Positions 17,141 to 25,986 are shown, numbered from the stretch's first letter. The stretch: DNA of 64,000 nucleotides from Variovorax sp. J22G73 (GCF_030317035.1 NZ_JASZYK010000001.1:682001-746000); one strand, 5' to 3'. Notes: generated by a model from the sequence alone, not told the origin. Made by a program: numbers and translations.

Positions 17141-18751
17141 ATGATCAAGAAATTCATCGACAAGCTGCTCGGCAAATCCGCCGACAGCACGCAGGGCAAG
17201 AGCCGCTTCGGCAAGCGCCAGGAGGTGCCGGCCGAGGTGCACAAGATCGATCCGGCCCTGGTCGACGAACGCGCGAAGAACGTGGTCACCACGTTGCAGC
17301 AGGCGGGGTACGAGGCCTACGTGGTGGGCGGCGCGGTGCGCGACCTGCTGCTGGGGCTGCGCCCCAAGGACTTCGACGTGGCCACCAACGCCACGCCCGA
17401 GCAGGTCAAGTCGCTGTTTCGCCGCGCCTTCATCATCGGGCGGCGCTTTCGCATCGTGCACGTGGTGTACGGCCGCGGGCGCGAGCACGAGGTGATCGAG
17501 GTGTCCACCTTCCGCGCCTACATGGACAACACCGCCGCCGAGCAGGTGTCGGGCAACGAGCGCACCAGCAAGGGCGAGCTCGCGAGCATGAAGCACGCCG
17601 TGGACGCCAGCGGCCGCGTGCTGCGCGACAACGTCTGGGGCCCGCAGGAAGAAGACGCGGCGCGCCGCGACTTCACCGTGAACGCCATGTACTACGACCC
17701 GGCCAACCAGGTGGTGGTGGACTATCACAACGGCATCAAGGACGCGCAGAAGCTCACGCTGCGCATGATCGGCGACCCGGCCACGCGCTACCGCGAAGAC
17801 CCGGTGCGCATCATTCGCGCCATTCGCTTCTCGGCCAAGCTCGCGGCCCTGGGCTTCAAGATGGAAGCCAAGACAGCCGCCCCGCTCATCGAGTCGAGCA
17901 AGCTGCTGGCCGACGTGCCGCAGAGTCGCCTGTTCGACGAAATGCTCAAGTTGTTGCAGACCGGCCATGCCATCGCCACCATCGAGCAGCTCAACAAGCT
18001 CGGCCTGGCGCGCGGCATCTACCCGCTGCTCGACGTGGTGGTGGAGCGCGCCGACCAGCCCTTCGTGCGTGCGGCCCTGCAGGACACCGACCGCCGCGTG
18101 GGCGAAGGCAAGCCCGTGGCGCCCAGCTTCCTGCTGGCCTGCGTGCTGTGGGCCGACGTGCGCGACGGCTGGGCCCAGCGCCAGGAAGGCCGCCACGGCC
18201 AGCGCGCGCAACCGCCGTTCCCGGCACTGCAGGACGCCATCGACGACGTGTTCAATTCGCGCATCGGCGATGTGTCGGGCCGCGGCAAGCTGGCCGCCGA
18301 CATGCGCGAGATCTGGATGATGCAGCCGCGTTTCGACAAGCGCACCGGCTCCACGCCCTACAGCCTGGTCGAGCAGGCGCGTTTTCGCGCTGCCTTCGAC
18401 TTCATGCGCCTGCGCGCCGACGTGGGCGAGGTGAGCGAGGCCATCGCCGAGTGGTGGCAGGAGTTCAGCACCGCCGACGACCTGCGCCGCCAGGACCTGC
18501 TGGAGCAGGTGCGCGAAGAACAGAAGGTGCGCCAGCGCGTGCGGGTGCGTGAAACGCCGCCGCCGCCGAAGCCGCGTGGCGAACTGGTCGGACAAGAAAG
18601 CCGCGATTCGGACTCCGAAGACGAGCCCGAAATCGAGGCCGGTGCCGTGCCGCCCGATGGCGAGGCCGTGCCGCGCAAGCGCCGGCGCCGCCGCAAGCCG
18701 CGCCCCGCAGGTGGCGGTGGTGAGGGCGGCGGCAGCGCCGCAGGCGAATGA
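17141..18751 (+). CDS. pcnB: Poly(A) polymerase I
   Basis: The protein has 536 residues. The nucleotidyltransferase head carries GGAVRDLLLGLRPKDFDVATNATPEQV near 63-90, with the DxD pair, and RRDFTVNAMYYDP near 173, followed by RIIRAIRFSAKLAALGFKME near 224. The C-terminal 120 residues are basic, Pro- and Glu-rich (KRRRRRKPRPAGGGG at the end), as in long PcnB forms. It adds 3' poly(A) tails that promote RNA decay. The stop overlaps folK by ATGA. CCA transferase is a less likely reading because of the length and basic tail. Confidence 0.93.
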   Translation: MIKKFIDKLLGKSADSTQGKSRFGKRQEVPAEVHKIDPALVDERAKNVVTTLQQAGYEAYVVGGAVRDLLLGLRPKDFDVATNATPEQVKSLFRRAFIIGRRFRIVHVVYGRGREHEVIEVSTFRAYMDNTAAEQVSGNERTSKGELASMKHAVDASGRVLRDNVWGPQEEDAARRDFTVNAMYYDPANQVVVDYHNGIKDAQKLTLRMIGDPATRYREDPVRIIRAIRFSAKLAALGFKMEAKTAAPLIESSKLLADVPQSRLFDEMLKLLQTGHAIATIEQLNKLGLARGIYPLLDVVVERADQPFVRAALQDTDRRVGEGKPVAPSFLLACVLWADVRDGWAQRQEGRHGQRAQPPFPALQDAIDDVFNSRIGDVSGRGKLAADMREIWMMQPRFDKRTGSTPYSLVEQARFRAAFDFMRLRADVGEVSEAIAEWWQEFSTADDLRRQDLLEQVREEQKVRQRVRVRETPPPPKPRGELVGQESRDSDSEDEPEIEAGAVPPDGEAVPRKRRRRRKPRPAGGGGEGGGSAAGE

Positions 18752-19443
18752 GCGCGTTCGACCGGCCGAAGGACGGCAAGAAAGACGCGAAGAATCCGCC
18801 CGCGAAGGCCGCGGCAAAAAAGGTGGCCACAGGGGTGACCAAAGCGCCGGCAAAAGATGCGGTAAAGCCCGCCGCCAGGCCCAGGACTGCACCGCCGCGC
18901 GCAGGCGGCAAGCCGCCGCCGGCCGGCGCCAGGAGCGGCCCGCCCGCCCGCCGTGCCCCGCGCGGCCTGCGCGAGGACTACCCCACCGTGCAGGCCTTCG
19001 TCGCCATCGGCGCCAACCTGGGCGACGCCGAGGCGTCCGTGAAGGCGGCCATGGCGGCCATCGGCGCGCTGCAGCGCACCCAGGTGACGGCCCGCTCGTC
19101 GCTCTACCGCAGCGATCCGGTGGACGCGGAAGGCCCCGATTTCGTCAATGCCGTGGTCGCCGTGCGCACCGGGCTGGACGCCGAGCAGTTCCTGGTGGCG
19201 TTGCAGCGCCTGGAAACGCAGGCCGGCCGCGAGCGCCCCTTTCCCAACGCGCCGCGCACGCTCGACCTCGACCTGCTGATGCACGGCAATTCGGTGATGG
19301 ACACCCCCACGCTCACGTTGCCGCACCCGCGCATGCGCGAGCGCGCCTTCGTGCTGAAGCCGCTGGCCGAAATTGCGCCCGACAAGGTGCCGCGCGCCGC
19401 GCTGGCACGCGTCACGGGCCAGGTGGTCAAGCGCATCACCTGA
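18748..19443 (+). CDS. folK: HPPK (folate pyrophosphokinase) with long basic N-terminal extension
   Basis: The protein has 231 residues. The catalytic domain covers about 80-231: VQAFVAIGANLGDAE, SSLYRSDPVDAEGPDFVNAVV, and the signature RTLDLDLLMHGN near 171-182, then LPHPRMRERAFVLKPL. It transfers pyrophosphate from ATP to 6-hydroxymethyldihydropterin in folate synthesis. Residues 1-78 are a Lys/Ala/Pro/Arg-rich low-complexity extension absent from typical HPPK, which is about 160 residues. The ATGA overlap with pcnB supports translation of the extension; it resembles the basic tail of PcnB just upstream. Confidence 0.93.
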   Translation: MSAFDRPKDGKKDAKNPPAKAAAKKVATGVTKAPAKDAVKPAARPRTAPPRAGGKPPPAGARSGPPARRAPRGLREDYPTVQAFVAIGANLGDAEASVKAAMAAIGALQRTQVTARSSLYRSDPVDAEGPDFVNAVVAVRTGLDAEQFLVALQRLETQAGRERPFPNAPRTLDLDLLMHGNSVMDTPTLTLPHPRMRERAFVLKPLAEIAPDKVPRAALARVTGQVVKRIT

Positions 19444-19465
19444 CGCGGCCGCCCGCGCTGCCGCA

Positions 19466-20074
19466 GTGCTTCTGCTCTACGTCCTCGATCTCGCCGGCGT
19501 GGCGGTGTTCGCGGTCAGCGGGGCACTGGCGGCCGGGCACGCGGGGCTCGACTGGCTGGGCGTGGTGGTGATCGCCTCGGTCACGGCGGTCGGCGGCGGC
19601 ACGCTGCGCGACCTGCTGCTCGACCGCCATCCGGTGTTCTGGATCAAGGACACGCGCTACGTCTACGTGATCCTGGCCGCCTGCGCGTTCACCATCGCCT
19701 GGGTCCATTTGCTGCCGGTGCCCGAGCACGCACTGGCCGTGGCCGACGCGCTGGGGCTCGGGCTTTTCGCCATCACCGGCGCACAGGTGGCTGAGGAGCG
19801 GCGCCTGCCGGCCGTCATCGTGTTGTTGGTCGGCACCATGACCGGCGCGGCCGGCGGCCTGCTGCGCGACGTGTTCACCGCGCACGTGCCGCTGCTGCTC
19901 AGCAGCGGCATCTACGGTGCCGCCATCGCGGGCATTGCTGCTTACCTGCTGCTGCAGGCGGGCGGCGTGCCGCGGCGCTGGGCCTTTCATGCCGGGGTGC
20001 TACTGATCGTGGCGCTGCGCCTGGGCGGCATCTTCGGCGGCTGGCACCTGCCGGTGCTGCGCCTGCAGGGCTGA
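19466..20074 (+). CDS. TRIC cation channel family protein (UPF0126)
   Basis: This 202-residue inner-membrane protein has seven hydrophobic helices and two repeated modules: VFAVSGALAAG with GGGTLRDLLLD, then LFAITGAQVAE with GAAGGLLRDVF. The duplicated GG/S-RD pattern is characteristic of prokaryotic TRIC (YadS/YicG) channels, which conduct monovalent cations as trimers. The GTG at 19466 gives the normal length; an upstream in-frame ATG (19373) would add residues overlapping folK. Confidence 0.86.
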   Translation: MLLLYVLDLAGVAVFAVSGALAAGHAGLDWLGVVVIASVTAVGGGTLRDLLLDRHPVFWIKDTRYVYVILAACAFTIAWVHLLPVPEHALAVADALGLGLFAITGAQVAEERRLPAVIVLLVGTMTGAAGGLLRDVFTAHVPLLLSSGIYGAAIAGIAAYLLLQAGGVPRRWAFHAGVLLIVALRLGGIFGGWHLPVLRLQG

Positions 20075-20150
20075 ATCGCGGCTGTTCCTGGGTCTGAAAA
20101 AAGCCGGTGCTGCGGGTTTGTGCCGCTGCGCCCGTTAAACTTCGCCGGTT

Positions 20151-20178
20151 TTTCATGAAGGCGTCATGAAATTGTGAT
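20151..20178. promoter_or_regulatory. Pho-box-like triple repeat before DUF47-pit
   Basis: TTTCAT (20151), CGTCAT (20162) and TGTGAT (20173) each match TGTCAT at five of six bases and recur with exact 11-bp spacing, as in PhoB binding sites. The array lies 22-49 nt before the DUF47 start codon, downstream of a weak -10-like TAAACT (20136-20141), a position that would favour repression. Confidence 0.5.
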
Positions 20179-20199
20179 TGGCGCGTCCCAGGAGTTGTC

Positions 20200-20844
20200 A
20201 TGTTCGGCAAGCTGTTGCCCCGCGAGGGGAATTTTTTTGAGATGTTCAACCAGCATGCCGAGCGCATCGTCGAGGCGGCACGCGCCTTCGAACAGCTGGT
20301 GGCCAACTACAACGACGTGCACCTGCGCGAGCAGTACAACCGCGACGTCGACAACGCCGAGCGCGCGGCCGACCGCGTGACTCACGACGTCAACCGGCTC
20401 ATTCACAAGACTTTCATCACGCCCATCGACCGCGAGCAGATCCACAAGCTCATCAACACGATGGACGACGTGGCCGACCTGATCCAGGACTCGGCCGAGA
20501 CCATGGCGCTGTACGACGTGCGCCACATGACCGACGAGATCGTGCGCCTCACCGCGCTGAGCGTGAAGTGCTGCGACCGCCTGAAGGACGCCGTCAAGTT
20601 CCTGGGCAAGATCGCCGACCCCGCCGTGGCCGAGGCCACGCTGAAGACCTGCGAGGAAATCGACCGCCTCGAGTCGGACGCCGACCGCGTGATGCGCAGC
20701 GCCATGAGCAAGCTCTTCCGCGAAGAGCCCGACGTGCGCGAAGTGATCAAGCTGAAGGCGATCTACGAGCTGCTCGAGACGATCACCGACAAGTGCGAGG
20801 ACGTGGCCAACGTGATCGAGGGCATCGTCCTCGAGAATTCCTGA
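20200..20844 (+). CDS. DUF47 (PhoU-like) phosphate transport regulator
   Basis: This 214-residue all-helical cytosolic protein resembles the PhoU fold: MFNQHAERIVEAARAFEQLV near 15, LIHKTFITPIDREQIHKLINTMDDVADLI near 67-95, and IYELLETITDKCEDVANVIEGIVLE near the end. DUF47 proteins are encoded next to Pit permeases and are needed for or modulate their activity. It lies 14 nt upstream of pit on the same strand, so the pair is one operon. Conserved acidic residues may bind divalent metals as in PhoU. Confidence 0.92.
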   Translation: MFGKLLPREGNFFEMFNQHAERIVEAARAFEQLVANYNDVHLREQYNRDVDNAERAADRVTHDVNRLIHKTFITPIDREQIHKLINTMDDVADLIQDSAETMALYDVRHMTDEIVRLTALSVKCCDRLKDAVKFLGKIADPAVAEATLKTCEEIDRLESDADRVMRSAMSKLFREEPDVREVIKLKAIYELLETITDKCEDVANVIEGIVLENS

Positions 20845-20858
20845 GCGGGTAGCAACCG

Positions 20859-21869
20859 ATGGCAACGGTTCAGGTCGCCCTTTGGGTGGTGATAGTGCTG
20901 GTCGCGCTGGCGATCCTGTTCGACTTCATGAACGGCTTCCACGACGCCGCGAACTCGATCGCGACGGTGGTCTCCACCGGCGTGCTCAAGCCCGGTCAGG
21001 CCGTGGTGTTCGCGGCCTTCTTCAACCTGATCGCGATCTTCATCTTTCATCTGAGCGTGGCGGCCACGGTGGGCAAGGGCATTGCCCAGCCGGGCGTGGT
21101 CGACGTGCACGTGGTGTTCGGCGCGCTGGTGGGCGCCATCAGCTGGAACCTCGTCACCTGGTACTACGGCATTCCGAGCAGCTCGTCGCACGCGCTCATC
21201 GGCGGCATCGTGGGCGCGGTGATCTCCAAGACCGGCACCGCCGGCCTGGTGGCCTCGGGCATCTGGAAGACGGTGGCCTTCATCTTCGTGTCGCCGCTGC
21301 TGGGCTTCCTGCTGGGCTCGCTGATGATGATCGCGGTGGCCTGGGGCTTTCGCCGGGCCACGCCTTCGCGCGTGGACCGCTGGTTCCGCCGGCTGCAGCT
21401 GGTGTCCGCGGGCGCGTACAGCCTGGGCCACGGCGGCAACGACGCGCAGAAGACCATCGGCATCATCTGGATGCTGCTGATTGCCACCGGCTACGCCTCG
21501 GCCAGCGACGCGGCGCCGCCGCTGTGGACCATCGTGAGCTGCTACACGGCGATTGCGCTGGGCACCATGTTCGGCGGTTGGCGCATCGTGAAGACGATGG
21601 GCCAGAAGATCACCAAGCTCAAGCCCGTGGGCGGCTTCTGTGCCGAGACGGGCGGGGCGCTGACGCTGTTCCTGGCCACCGCGCTGGGCATACCGGTGTC
21701 GACCACGCACACCATCACCGGCGCCATCGTCGGTGTTGGCTCGACGCAGCGCGCGAGCGCGGTGCGCTGGGGCGTGGCGGGGAACATCGTGTGGGCGTGG
21801 ATCTTCACGATCCCGGCGTCGGCCTTCGTCGCCGCGATCGCCTACTGGATCAGCATCCAGTTGTTCTGA
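20859..21869 (+). CDS. pit: Inorganic phosphate transporter, PiT family
   Basis: This 336-residue integral membrane protein carries the two PiT signature repeats: FDFMNGFHDAANSIATVVSTGVL near 21-43 and AYSLGHGGNDAQKTIGII near 187-204, plus GIPSSSSHALIG and GIPVSTTHTITGAI. It imports metal-phosphate with protons at low affinity. It is short compared with E. coli PitA (about 500 residues) and lacks the large central loop, as in many betaproteobacterial forms. DUF47 lies directly upstream. Confidence 0.95.
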   Translation: MATVQVALWVVIVLVALAILFDFMNGFHDAANSIATVVSTGVLKPGQAVVFAAFFNLIAIFIFHLSVAATVGKGIAQPGVVDVHVVFGALVGAISWNLVTWYYGIPSSSSHALIGGIVGAVISKTGTAGLVASGIWKTVAFIFVSPLLGFLLGSLMMIAVAWGFRRATPSRVDRWFRRLQLVSAGAYSLGHGGNDAQKTIGIIWMLLIATGYASASDAAPPLWTIVSCYTAIALGTMFGGWRIVKTMGQKITKLKPVGGFCAETGGALTLFLATALGIPVSTTHTITGAIVGVGSTQRASAVRWGVAGNIVWAWIFTIPASAFVAAIAYWISIQLF

Positions 21870-21881
21870 GCGCCTGAGCGG

Positions 21882-22328
21882 TCACTGGGAAATCTTGCGG
21901 CCTTCCTCGATCTGGTGCTCGAAGTAGCGCTGGAAGCTGAACACGATGCTGGCCATCAGGATCGTGCTGCCGAAGAAGAGGGCCAGCACCACCGCGCCGA
22001 TGGTGAACCAGTTGGTCTGGCCGGGAGCGGCATCGGTCGGCGCGCTGGTGTTGAAGCGTGCATTCCACTTCTCCGGCGTCATCAGGCCATAGACGATGGC
22101 CATCAGCGCGCAGCCGGCGATGGTGAAGCCCAGCAAGGGAATCAGTGCCCAGCTGAGACCGTCGTCCACCCCGTACATCCGCACGCGCTCGATGCCGTAA
22201 ACGCCCAGCGCGGTGGGAATGGGCAGCAGCCAGCCGAGCCAGTCGCCGACGCCCCGCAGGTAGAAGCGGTGCAGGCCGAGCGGGCCGCCCAGGAAGGTGA
22301 GCCAGGCGGCGGTGGTCTTGTTTTTCAT
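21882..22328 (-). CDS. TM2 domain-containing membrane protein
   Basis: This encodes 148 residues. Residues 1-60 form a TM2-like module (KNKTTAAWLTFLGGPLGLHRFYLRG with the glycine-rich turn between helices). Further hydrophobic segments lie near 60-85 and 105-130 (FTIGAVVLALFFGSTILMASIVF). The function is unknown. It is convergent with pit, only 12 nt apart, and cotranscribed downstream of the GNAT gene with an 18-nt gap. Confidence 0.8.
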   Translation of the reverse strand: MKNKTTAAWLTFLGGPLGLHRFYLRGVGDWLGWLLPIPTALGVYGIERVRMYGVDDGLSWALIPLLGFTIAGCALMAIVYGLMTPEKWNARFNTSAPTDAAPGQTNWFTIGAVVLALFFGSTILMASIVFSFQRYFEHQIEEGRKISQ

Positions 22329-22346
22329 TCGGGGGTCATTCGGGGG

Positions 22347-22871
22347 TCATTCGGGTTTTGTGGTGCTGCCTTCGCCGAGCACCTTCTCCATCAGCACCAC
22401 GTCGCGCCATTCGCCGAACTTCCAGCCGCAGTCTTTCAGCACGCCGACATGCGTGAAACCCTGGCTGCGGTGCACGCCGACGGAGCCGGCGTTGGCGGAG
22501 TCGCCGATCACCGCGATCAGCTTGCGCACGCCGGCCGCTTCGGCCGCTTGCGACAGCGCCGCCAGCAGCTTCGCGCCCAGGCCTTTGCCGCGTGCTGACT
22601 CGGACATGTAGATCGAGTCTTCGGCTGAAAAACGGTAGGCCGGGCGCGGTTTGAACCAGTTGCAGTAGGCAAAACCCAACACTTCCGAATTTTCTTCGGC
22701 GATCAGGTAAGGCAGGTTCCTGCCCAGAACGTCCGCGCGGCGGGCGGCCATGTCGGCAGGGGAGGGAGGCTCTGTTTCGAAGGTGCCGGTGCCGTGCAGC
22801 ACGTGGTGGGCGTAGATGGCCGTGATGGCTGCAACGTCTTCGTCGCGGCTGGGGCGGATGGTGAGGGGCAT
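22347..22871 (-). CDS. GNAT N-acetyltransferase (Pat/MddA type)
   Basis: The protein has 174 residues. The acetyl-CoA site is ESARGKGLGAKLLAAL near 91-106, and IRPSRDEDVAAITAIYAHHVLHGTGTFETEPPS at the start and GFTHVGVLKDCGWKFGEWRDVVLMEK at the end are typical of the phosphinothricin/methionine-sulfoximine acetyltransferase group. Such enzymes N-acetylate amino-acid analogues; the true substrate is not known. The ATG at 22871 starts the fold; the frame remains open upstream through the rpsP promoter region and is not believable as coding. Confidence 0.88.
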   Translation of the reverse strand: MPLTIRPSRDEDVAAITAIYAHHVLHGTGTFETEPPSPADMAARRADVLGRNLPYLIAEENSEVLGFAYCNWFKPRPAYRFSAEDSIYMSESARGKGLGAKLLAALSQAAEAAGVRKLIAVIGDSANAGSVGVHRSQGFTHVGVLKDCGWKFGEWRDVVLMEKVLGEGSTTKPE

Positions 22872-22902
22872 GCGGATGGAAACAGAAGGCGCGAGGCCGG
22901 AA

Positions 22903-22931
22903 TTCGGAGAAAACGCGTGTCGGGCTATAAT
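22903..22931 (+). promoter_or_regulatory. Promoter of the rpsP-rimM-trmD operon
   Basis: A perfect TATAAT (22926-22931) lies 121 nt before the rpsP ATG, with a weak -35 TTCGGA (22903-22908) at 17 nt. The bases after it (CGCAGGCTT) are shared with the helicase promoter near 32550. Confidence 0.55.
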
Positions 22932-23051
22932 CGCAGGCTTTTCAGCGTGTCGCTGGCCGGGTGGCCATGTCGCGTGTCTCGACGCTGGAAGAACATTGTG
23001 AGCGGGCCTCTTCTTCATCCATAAGGCCTGCTGACCACCCAAGGATAAATC

Positions 23052-23315
23052 ATGGTCGTCATTCGACTCTCCCGCGGCGGCTCCAAAGGCCGTCCGTTCT
23101 TCAACATCGTCGTGTCGGACAAGCGCGTTCGCCGCGATGGCCGTTTCATCGAGCGCCTGGGTTTCTACAACCCGACCGCCAAGGAAAACGAAGAAAGCAT
23201 CCGTATTGCCCAGGACCGCCTGGCGTACTGGAAGAGCGTTGGCGCACAAGCTTCGCCCACGGTCCTGCGCATCATCAAGCAAGCTGCTTCGGCAGCTCCC
23301 AAGGCGGCGGCCTAA
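23052..23315 (+). CDS. rpsP: 30S ribosomal protein S16
   Basis: The 87-residue sequence begins [20 protein letters not shown] and contains [12 protein letters not shown], both diagnostic of bS16, with an Ala-rich end. It assembles into the body of the 30S subunit. AAGGA precedes the ATG by 7 nt. It opens the classic operon rpsP-rimM-trmD-rplS. Confidence 0.98.
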   Translation: MVVIRLSRGGSKGRPFFNIVVSDKRVRRDGRFIERLGFYNPTAKENEESIRIAQDRLAYWKSVGAQASPTVLRIIKQAASAAPKAAA

Positions 23316-23331
23316 GCCGTCCCGCTAGGCG

Positions 23332-23886
23332 ATGTTGCCCGCACTCGAAACCGCCGAATTGCCGGCGGACGCGATTGAAGTAGGGCGCATCGCCGACGCA
23401 TGGGGCATCAAGGGCTGGTTCAAGGTCCTGCCCCACAGCGCTCAACCCGAGGCGCTTTTCTCTTCCAAGCGCTGGTTCCTGCAGGCTCCCGGAGCCTCGG
23501 CCAGCAGCGCTTTCCGGCTCGCGATCCGCGAGGCCAAAGAACATTCCGACTGCATCGTCGCCACGTCCGACGACGTGCCCGATCGCAACGCGGCCGAAGC
23601 GCTGCGCGGGGCGCGCGTGTTCGTGCCACGCTCCAGCTTTCCCACTGCCGGCGACGACGAGTACTACTGGGTCGACCTGATCGGCCTGTCGGTGGTCAAT
23701 CGCGAAGGCGTCGTGCTCGGCGCGGTGCGCGAGCTGCTCGCCACCGGCCCTCAGACCACGCTGGTGCTGACCGCCGAAGAAGACGGCAAGCCCGTCGAAC
23801 GGATGGTGCCCTTCGTCTCGGTTTTCGTCGACAAGGTCGACCTGCCCGGTCGCCTGATCACGGTCGACTGGCAACCCGAATACTGA
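23332..23886 (+). CDS. rimM: 16S rRNA processing protein RimM
   Basis: This encodes 184 residues. The N-terminal RimM domain starts at [20 protein letters not shown] (about 15-34) and the C-terminal PRC-barrel domain includes [14 protein letters not shown] near 105 and [21 protein letters not shown] near 162-182. It binds S19 and helps 30S head maturation. It lies 16 nt after rpsP and 16 nt before trmD. An insertion near 55-70 ([19 protein letters not shown]) is variable in the family. Confidence 0.96.
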   Translation: MLPALETAELPADAIEVGRIADAWGIKGWFKVLPHSAQPEALFSSKRWFLQAPGASASSAFRLAIREAKEHSDCIVATSDDVPDRNAAEALRGARVFVPRSSFPTAGDDEYYWVDLIGLSVVNREGVVLGAVRELLATGPQTTLVLTAEEDGKPVERMVPFVSVFVDKVDLPGRLITVDWQPEY

Positions 23887-23902
23887 CCGGCGCCCGCGCG
23901 GC

Positions 23903-24649
23903 ATGCGCTTCGACGTCCTCACGCTGTTTCCCGAACTGTTCGCGCCTTTCATGGCCAGCGGCGTGACGCGCCGCGCCTACGAATCGAAGCAGGTCGAGGT
24001 CGTGTTGTGGAATCCGCGCGATTTCGCGTTGGGCAACTACAAGCGCGTGGACGACCGCCCGTTCGGCGGCGGCCCAGGCATGGTGATGATGGCGGAGCCG
24101 CTTTCGGCCTGCCTCGATGCGGTGCTCGCGGCGCGTGGCGCGCAAGCGCCGGTCGTGCTGTTCTCGCCGATCGGCGAGGCACTGCGGCACGAGTCGGTCG
24201 AGCGCTGGTCGGCCAGCGAGGGGGCGGTGCTGGTCTGCGGCCGCTACGAAGGCATCGACCAGCGCTTCATCGATACGCGTGTCACGCACCAGATCAGCCT
24301 CGGCGATTTCGTTCTCTCCGGAGGAGAAATCGCTGCCATGGCGCTGCTCGACGCGGTGGCGCGGCTGCAGCCCGGCGTGCTCGGCGACGAAGCCAGCCAT
24401 GTGCAGGACAGCTTCAACCCTGCGCTCGACGGCCTGCTCGATTGCCCGCACTACACGCGGCCCGAGCAATGGAACGGACAGGGCGTGCCGGCGGCTTTGC
24501 TCTCGGGCCACCACGCGCAGATCGAGCGCTGGCGGCGCGACCAGCGCCTGGCCATCACGGCCGCCCGGCGCCCGGAACTCATCGACTCGGCCCGCGCTGC
24601 AGGCCGCCTCGGCAAGGCCGATGAAGCCGCGCTGAAAAAAAAGCTATAA
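23903..24649 (+). CDS. trmD: tRNA (guanine-N1)-methyltransferase
   Basis: This 248-residue SPOUT methyltransferase makes m1G37 in tRNAs reading CNN-type codons, which prevents frameshifting. Visible signatures are [32 protein letters not shown] near 50, and the trefoil-knot segment [13 protein letters not shown] with [16 protein letters not shown] near 112-148. The last codons overlap a perfect -10 hexamer for rplS. It is part of the rpsP operon. Confidence 0.97.
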   Translation: MRFDVLTLFPELFAPFMASGVTRRAYESKQVEVVLWNPRDFALGNYKRVDDRPFGGGPGMVMMAEPLSACLDAVLAARGAQAPVVLFSPIGEALRHESVERWSASEGAVLVCGRYEGIDQRFIDTRVTHQISLGDFVLSGGEIAAMALLDAVARLQPGVLGDEASHVQDSFNPALDGLLDCPHYTRPEQWNGQGVPAALLSGHHAQIERWRRDQRLAITAARRPELIDSARAAGRLGKADEAALKKKL

Positions 24650-24650
24650 T
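24645..24650 (+). promoter_or_regulatory. Internal -10 element for rplS overlapping the trmD stop
   Basis: TATAAT coincides with the trmD stop codon (TAA at 24647-24649). It lies 110 nt before rplS. The -35 position holds only a weak TGAAGC. It suggests that rplS can be transcribed separately from the rest of the operon. Confidence 0.45.
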
Positions 24651-24759
24651 CTCGGGCTCCGCGATCCTCTGCCCGGCCGCGCCGGTCCTTTCAACGGTTC
24701 ACCGTCGAAAGCCCAAGGCGCCCTTTGTGTAGCCCGACACGATCGACTTTCAGGAAATC

Positions 24760-25137
24760 ATGAACCTCATCCAGACCCTCGAGCAGGAAGAAATTTCCCG
24801 CCTCGGCAAAACCATTCCCGATTTCATGCCTGGTGACACCGTCATCGTGAGCGTGAGCGTCGTCGAAGGCACCCGCAAGCGCGTGCAGGCCTACGAAGGC
24901 GTCGTGATCGCCAAGCGCAACCGTGGCCTCAACAGCGGCTTCACCGTGCGCAAGATCTCCAGTGGCGAAGGCGTGGAACGTACGTTCCAGACCTACAGCC
25001 CGCTGATCGCCGGCATCGAAGTCAAGCGCCGCGGCGATGTGCGCCGCGCCAAGCTGTACTACCTGCGCGAACGCAGCGGTCGTTCGGCACGCATCAAGGA
25101 AAAGCTGCCGAGCAAGTCGACGGCCGCTGCCAAATAA
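24760..25137 (+). CDS. rplS: 50S ribosomal protein L19
   Basis: The 125-residue protein has the bL19 features [31 protein letters not shown] and [27 protein letters not shown]. It contacts the 30S-50S interface. An AGGA Shine-Dalgarno sequence precedes the ATG. It ends the operon and is followed by a strong intrinsic terminator. The 110-nt space before it is long for this operon and contains a possible promoter. Confidence 0.98.
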   Translation: MNLIQTLEQEEISRLGKTIPDFMPGDTVIVSVSVVEGTRKRVQAYEGVVIAKRNRGLNSGFTVRKISSGEGVERTFQTYSPLIAGIEVKRRGDVRRAKLYYLRERSGRSARIKEKLPSKSTAAAK

Positions 25138-25155
25138 GCAGCCCTGTCGTGCAAG

Positions 25156-25180
25156 AAAAGCCGCCGCTCTGGCGGCTTTT
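25156..25180 (+). terminator. Intrinsic terminator of the rpsP-rplS operon
   Basis: The stem AAAAGCCGCC / GGCGGCTTTT has a 5-nt loop (GCTCT) and is followed by a T-run, 18 nt after the rplS stop. Confidence 0.9.
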
Positions 25181-25266
25181 TGCATTGGTGCTTCGCACAA
25201 AAAGACAGCTTTGCCTTTTTACGCTCTACTCAACGCCTCTTGACCACTTCTACCTCCGCCGCCTCC

Positions 25267-25986
25267 ATGCAATCCGCTCCCGTCGAACCCATCAATGCCG
25301 TGGTACCGCCCACGCTGCTGCAGTTCGACCCGCGCGAGGCGCCGTTCGTGGATGGCAGCGATGGCTTGCCGGCGGTGGCCGTCGACCAGTTGGCGGCACA
25401 GGCATTGCGCGCGCGCTTCGCCTCCCCGCCCGCGTGGGAACCTGAGCTGCGCCGGGAGCCGCGCATGATCGACCGCGCGCCCGCGCAGGCTGCGGTGCTC
25501 GTGCCCATCGTCCAGCGTCCGCAAGGCGCGACCGTGCTGCTCACCGAGCGCACCACCCACCTGTCGAACCATTCGGGCCAGGTGGCGTTTCCAGGCGGTC
25601 GTGTCGACCCCGAAGACGCGAACATCGCCGCTGCCGCGTTGCGCGAAGCATGGGAAGAGGTCGGCCTGTCGGCGCAGTTCATCGAGGTGCTCGGCAGCTT
25701 GCCGACCTACACCACGGTGACATCGTTCATCGTGACGCCGGTGGTCGCGCTGGTGCAGCCCGATTTCGAACTCACCATCAACCCCTACGAAGTGGCGCAC
25801 GCCTTCGAGGTGCCGCTGGCCTGGTTGATGGACCCCGCCAACCATCGCCGCCATACCGTGAGCGCGGTGGACGGCAGCCGGCGCCAGTGGTACTCGATGC
25901 CCTACCAGGACGGCCCCGACGAGCGCTTCGTGTGGGGCGCGACCGCGGGCATGCTGCGCAATCTCTACCGCTTTCTCGCGGCCTGA
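25267..25986 (+). CDS. NUDIX hydrolase, CoA pyrophosphatase (NudL) type
   Basis: The protein has 239 residues. The UPF0035/NudL signature LSNHSGQVAFPGGRVDPED (about 100-118) directly precedes the NUDIX helix ALREAWEEVGL (about 124-135), whose REA-EE residues bind the metal. NudL-type enzymes hydrolyse coenzyme A and derivatives to phosphopantetheine and ADP; specificity here is inferred. I start at ATG 25267; the upstream in-frame ATG at 25180 would overlap the rplS terminator. Confidence 0.87.
   Translation: MQSAPVEPINAVVPPTLLQFDPREAPFVDGSDGLPAVAVDQLAAQALRARFASPPAWEPELRREPRMIDRAPAQAAVLVPIVQRPQGATVLLTERTTHLSNHSGQVAFPGGRVDPEDANIAAAALREAWEEVGLSAQFIEVLGSLPTYTTVTSFIVTPVVALVQPDFELTINPYEVAHAFEVPLAWLMDPANHRRHTVSAVDGSRRQWYSMPYQDGPDERFVWGATAGMLRNLYRFLAA

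Noticed and set aside
16388..18892. Very long minus-strand open frame (834 codons) opposite hda and pcnB
   Set aside because: It is an antisense shadow caused by high GC content; its composition (His/Gln/Arg-rich) and overlap with two firm genes rule it out.
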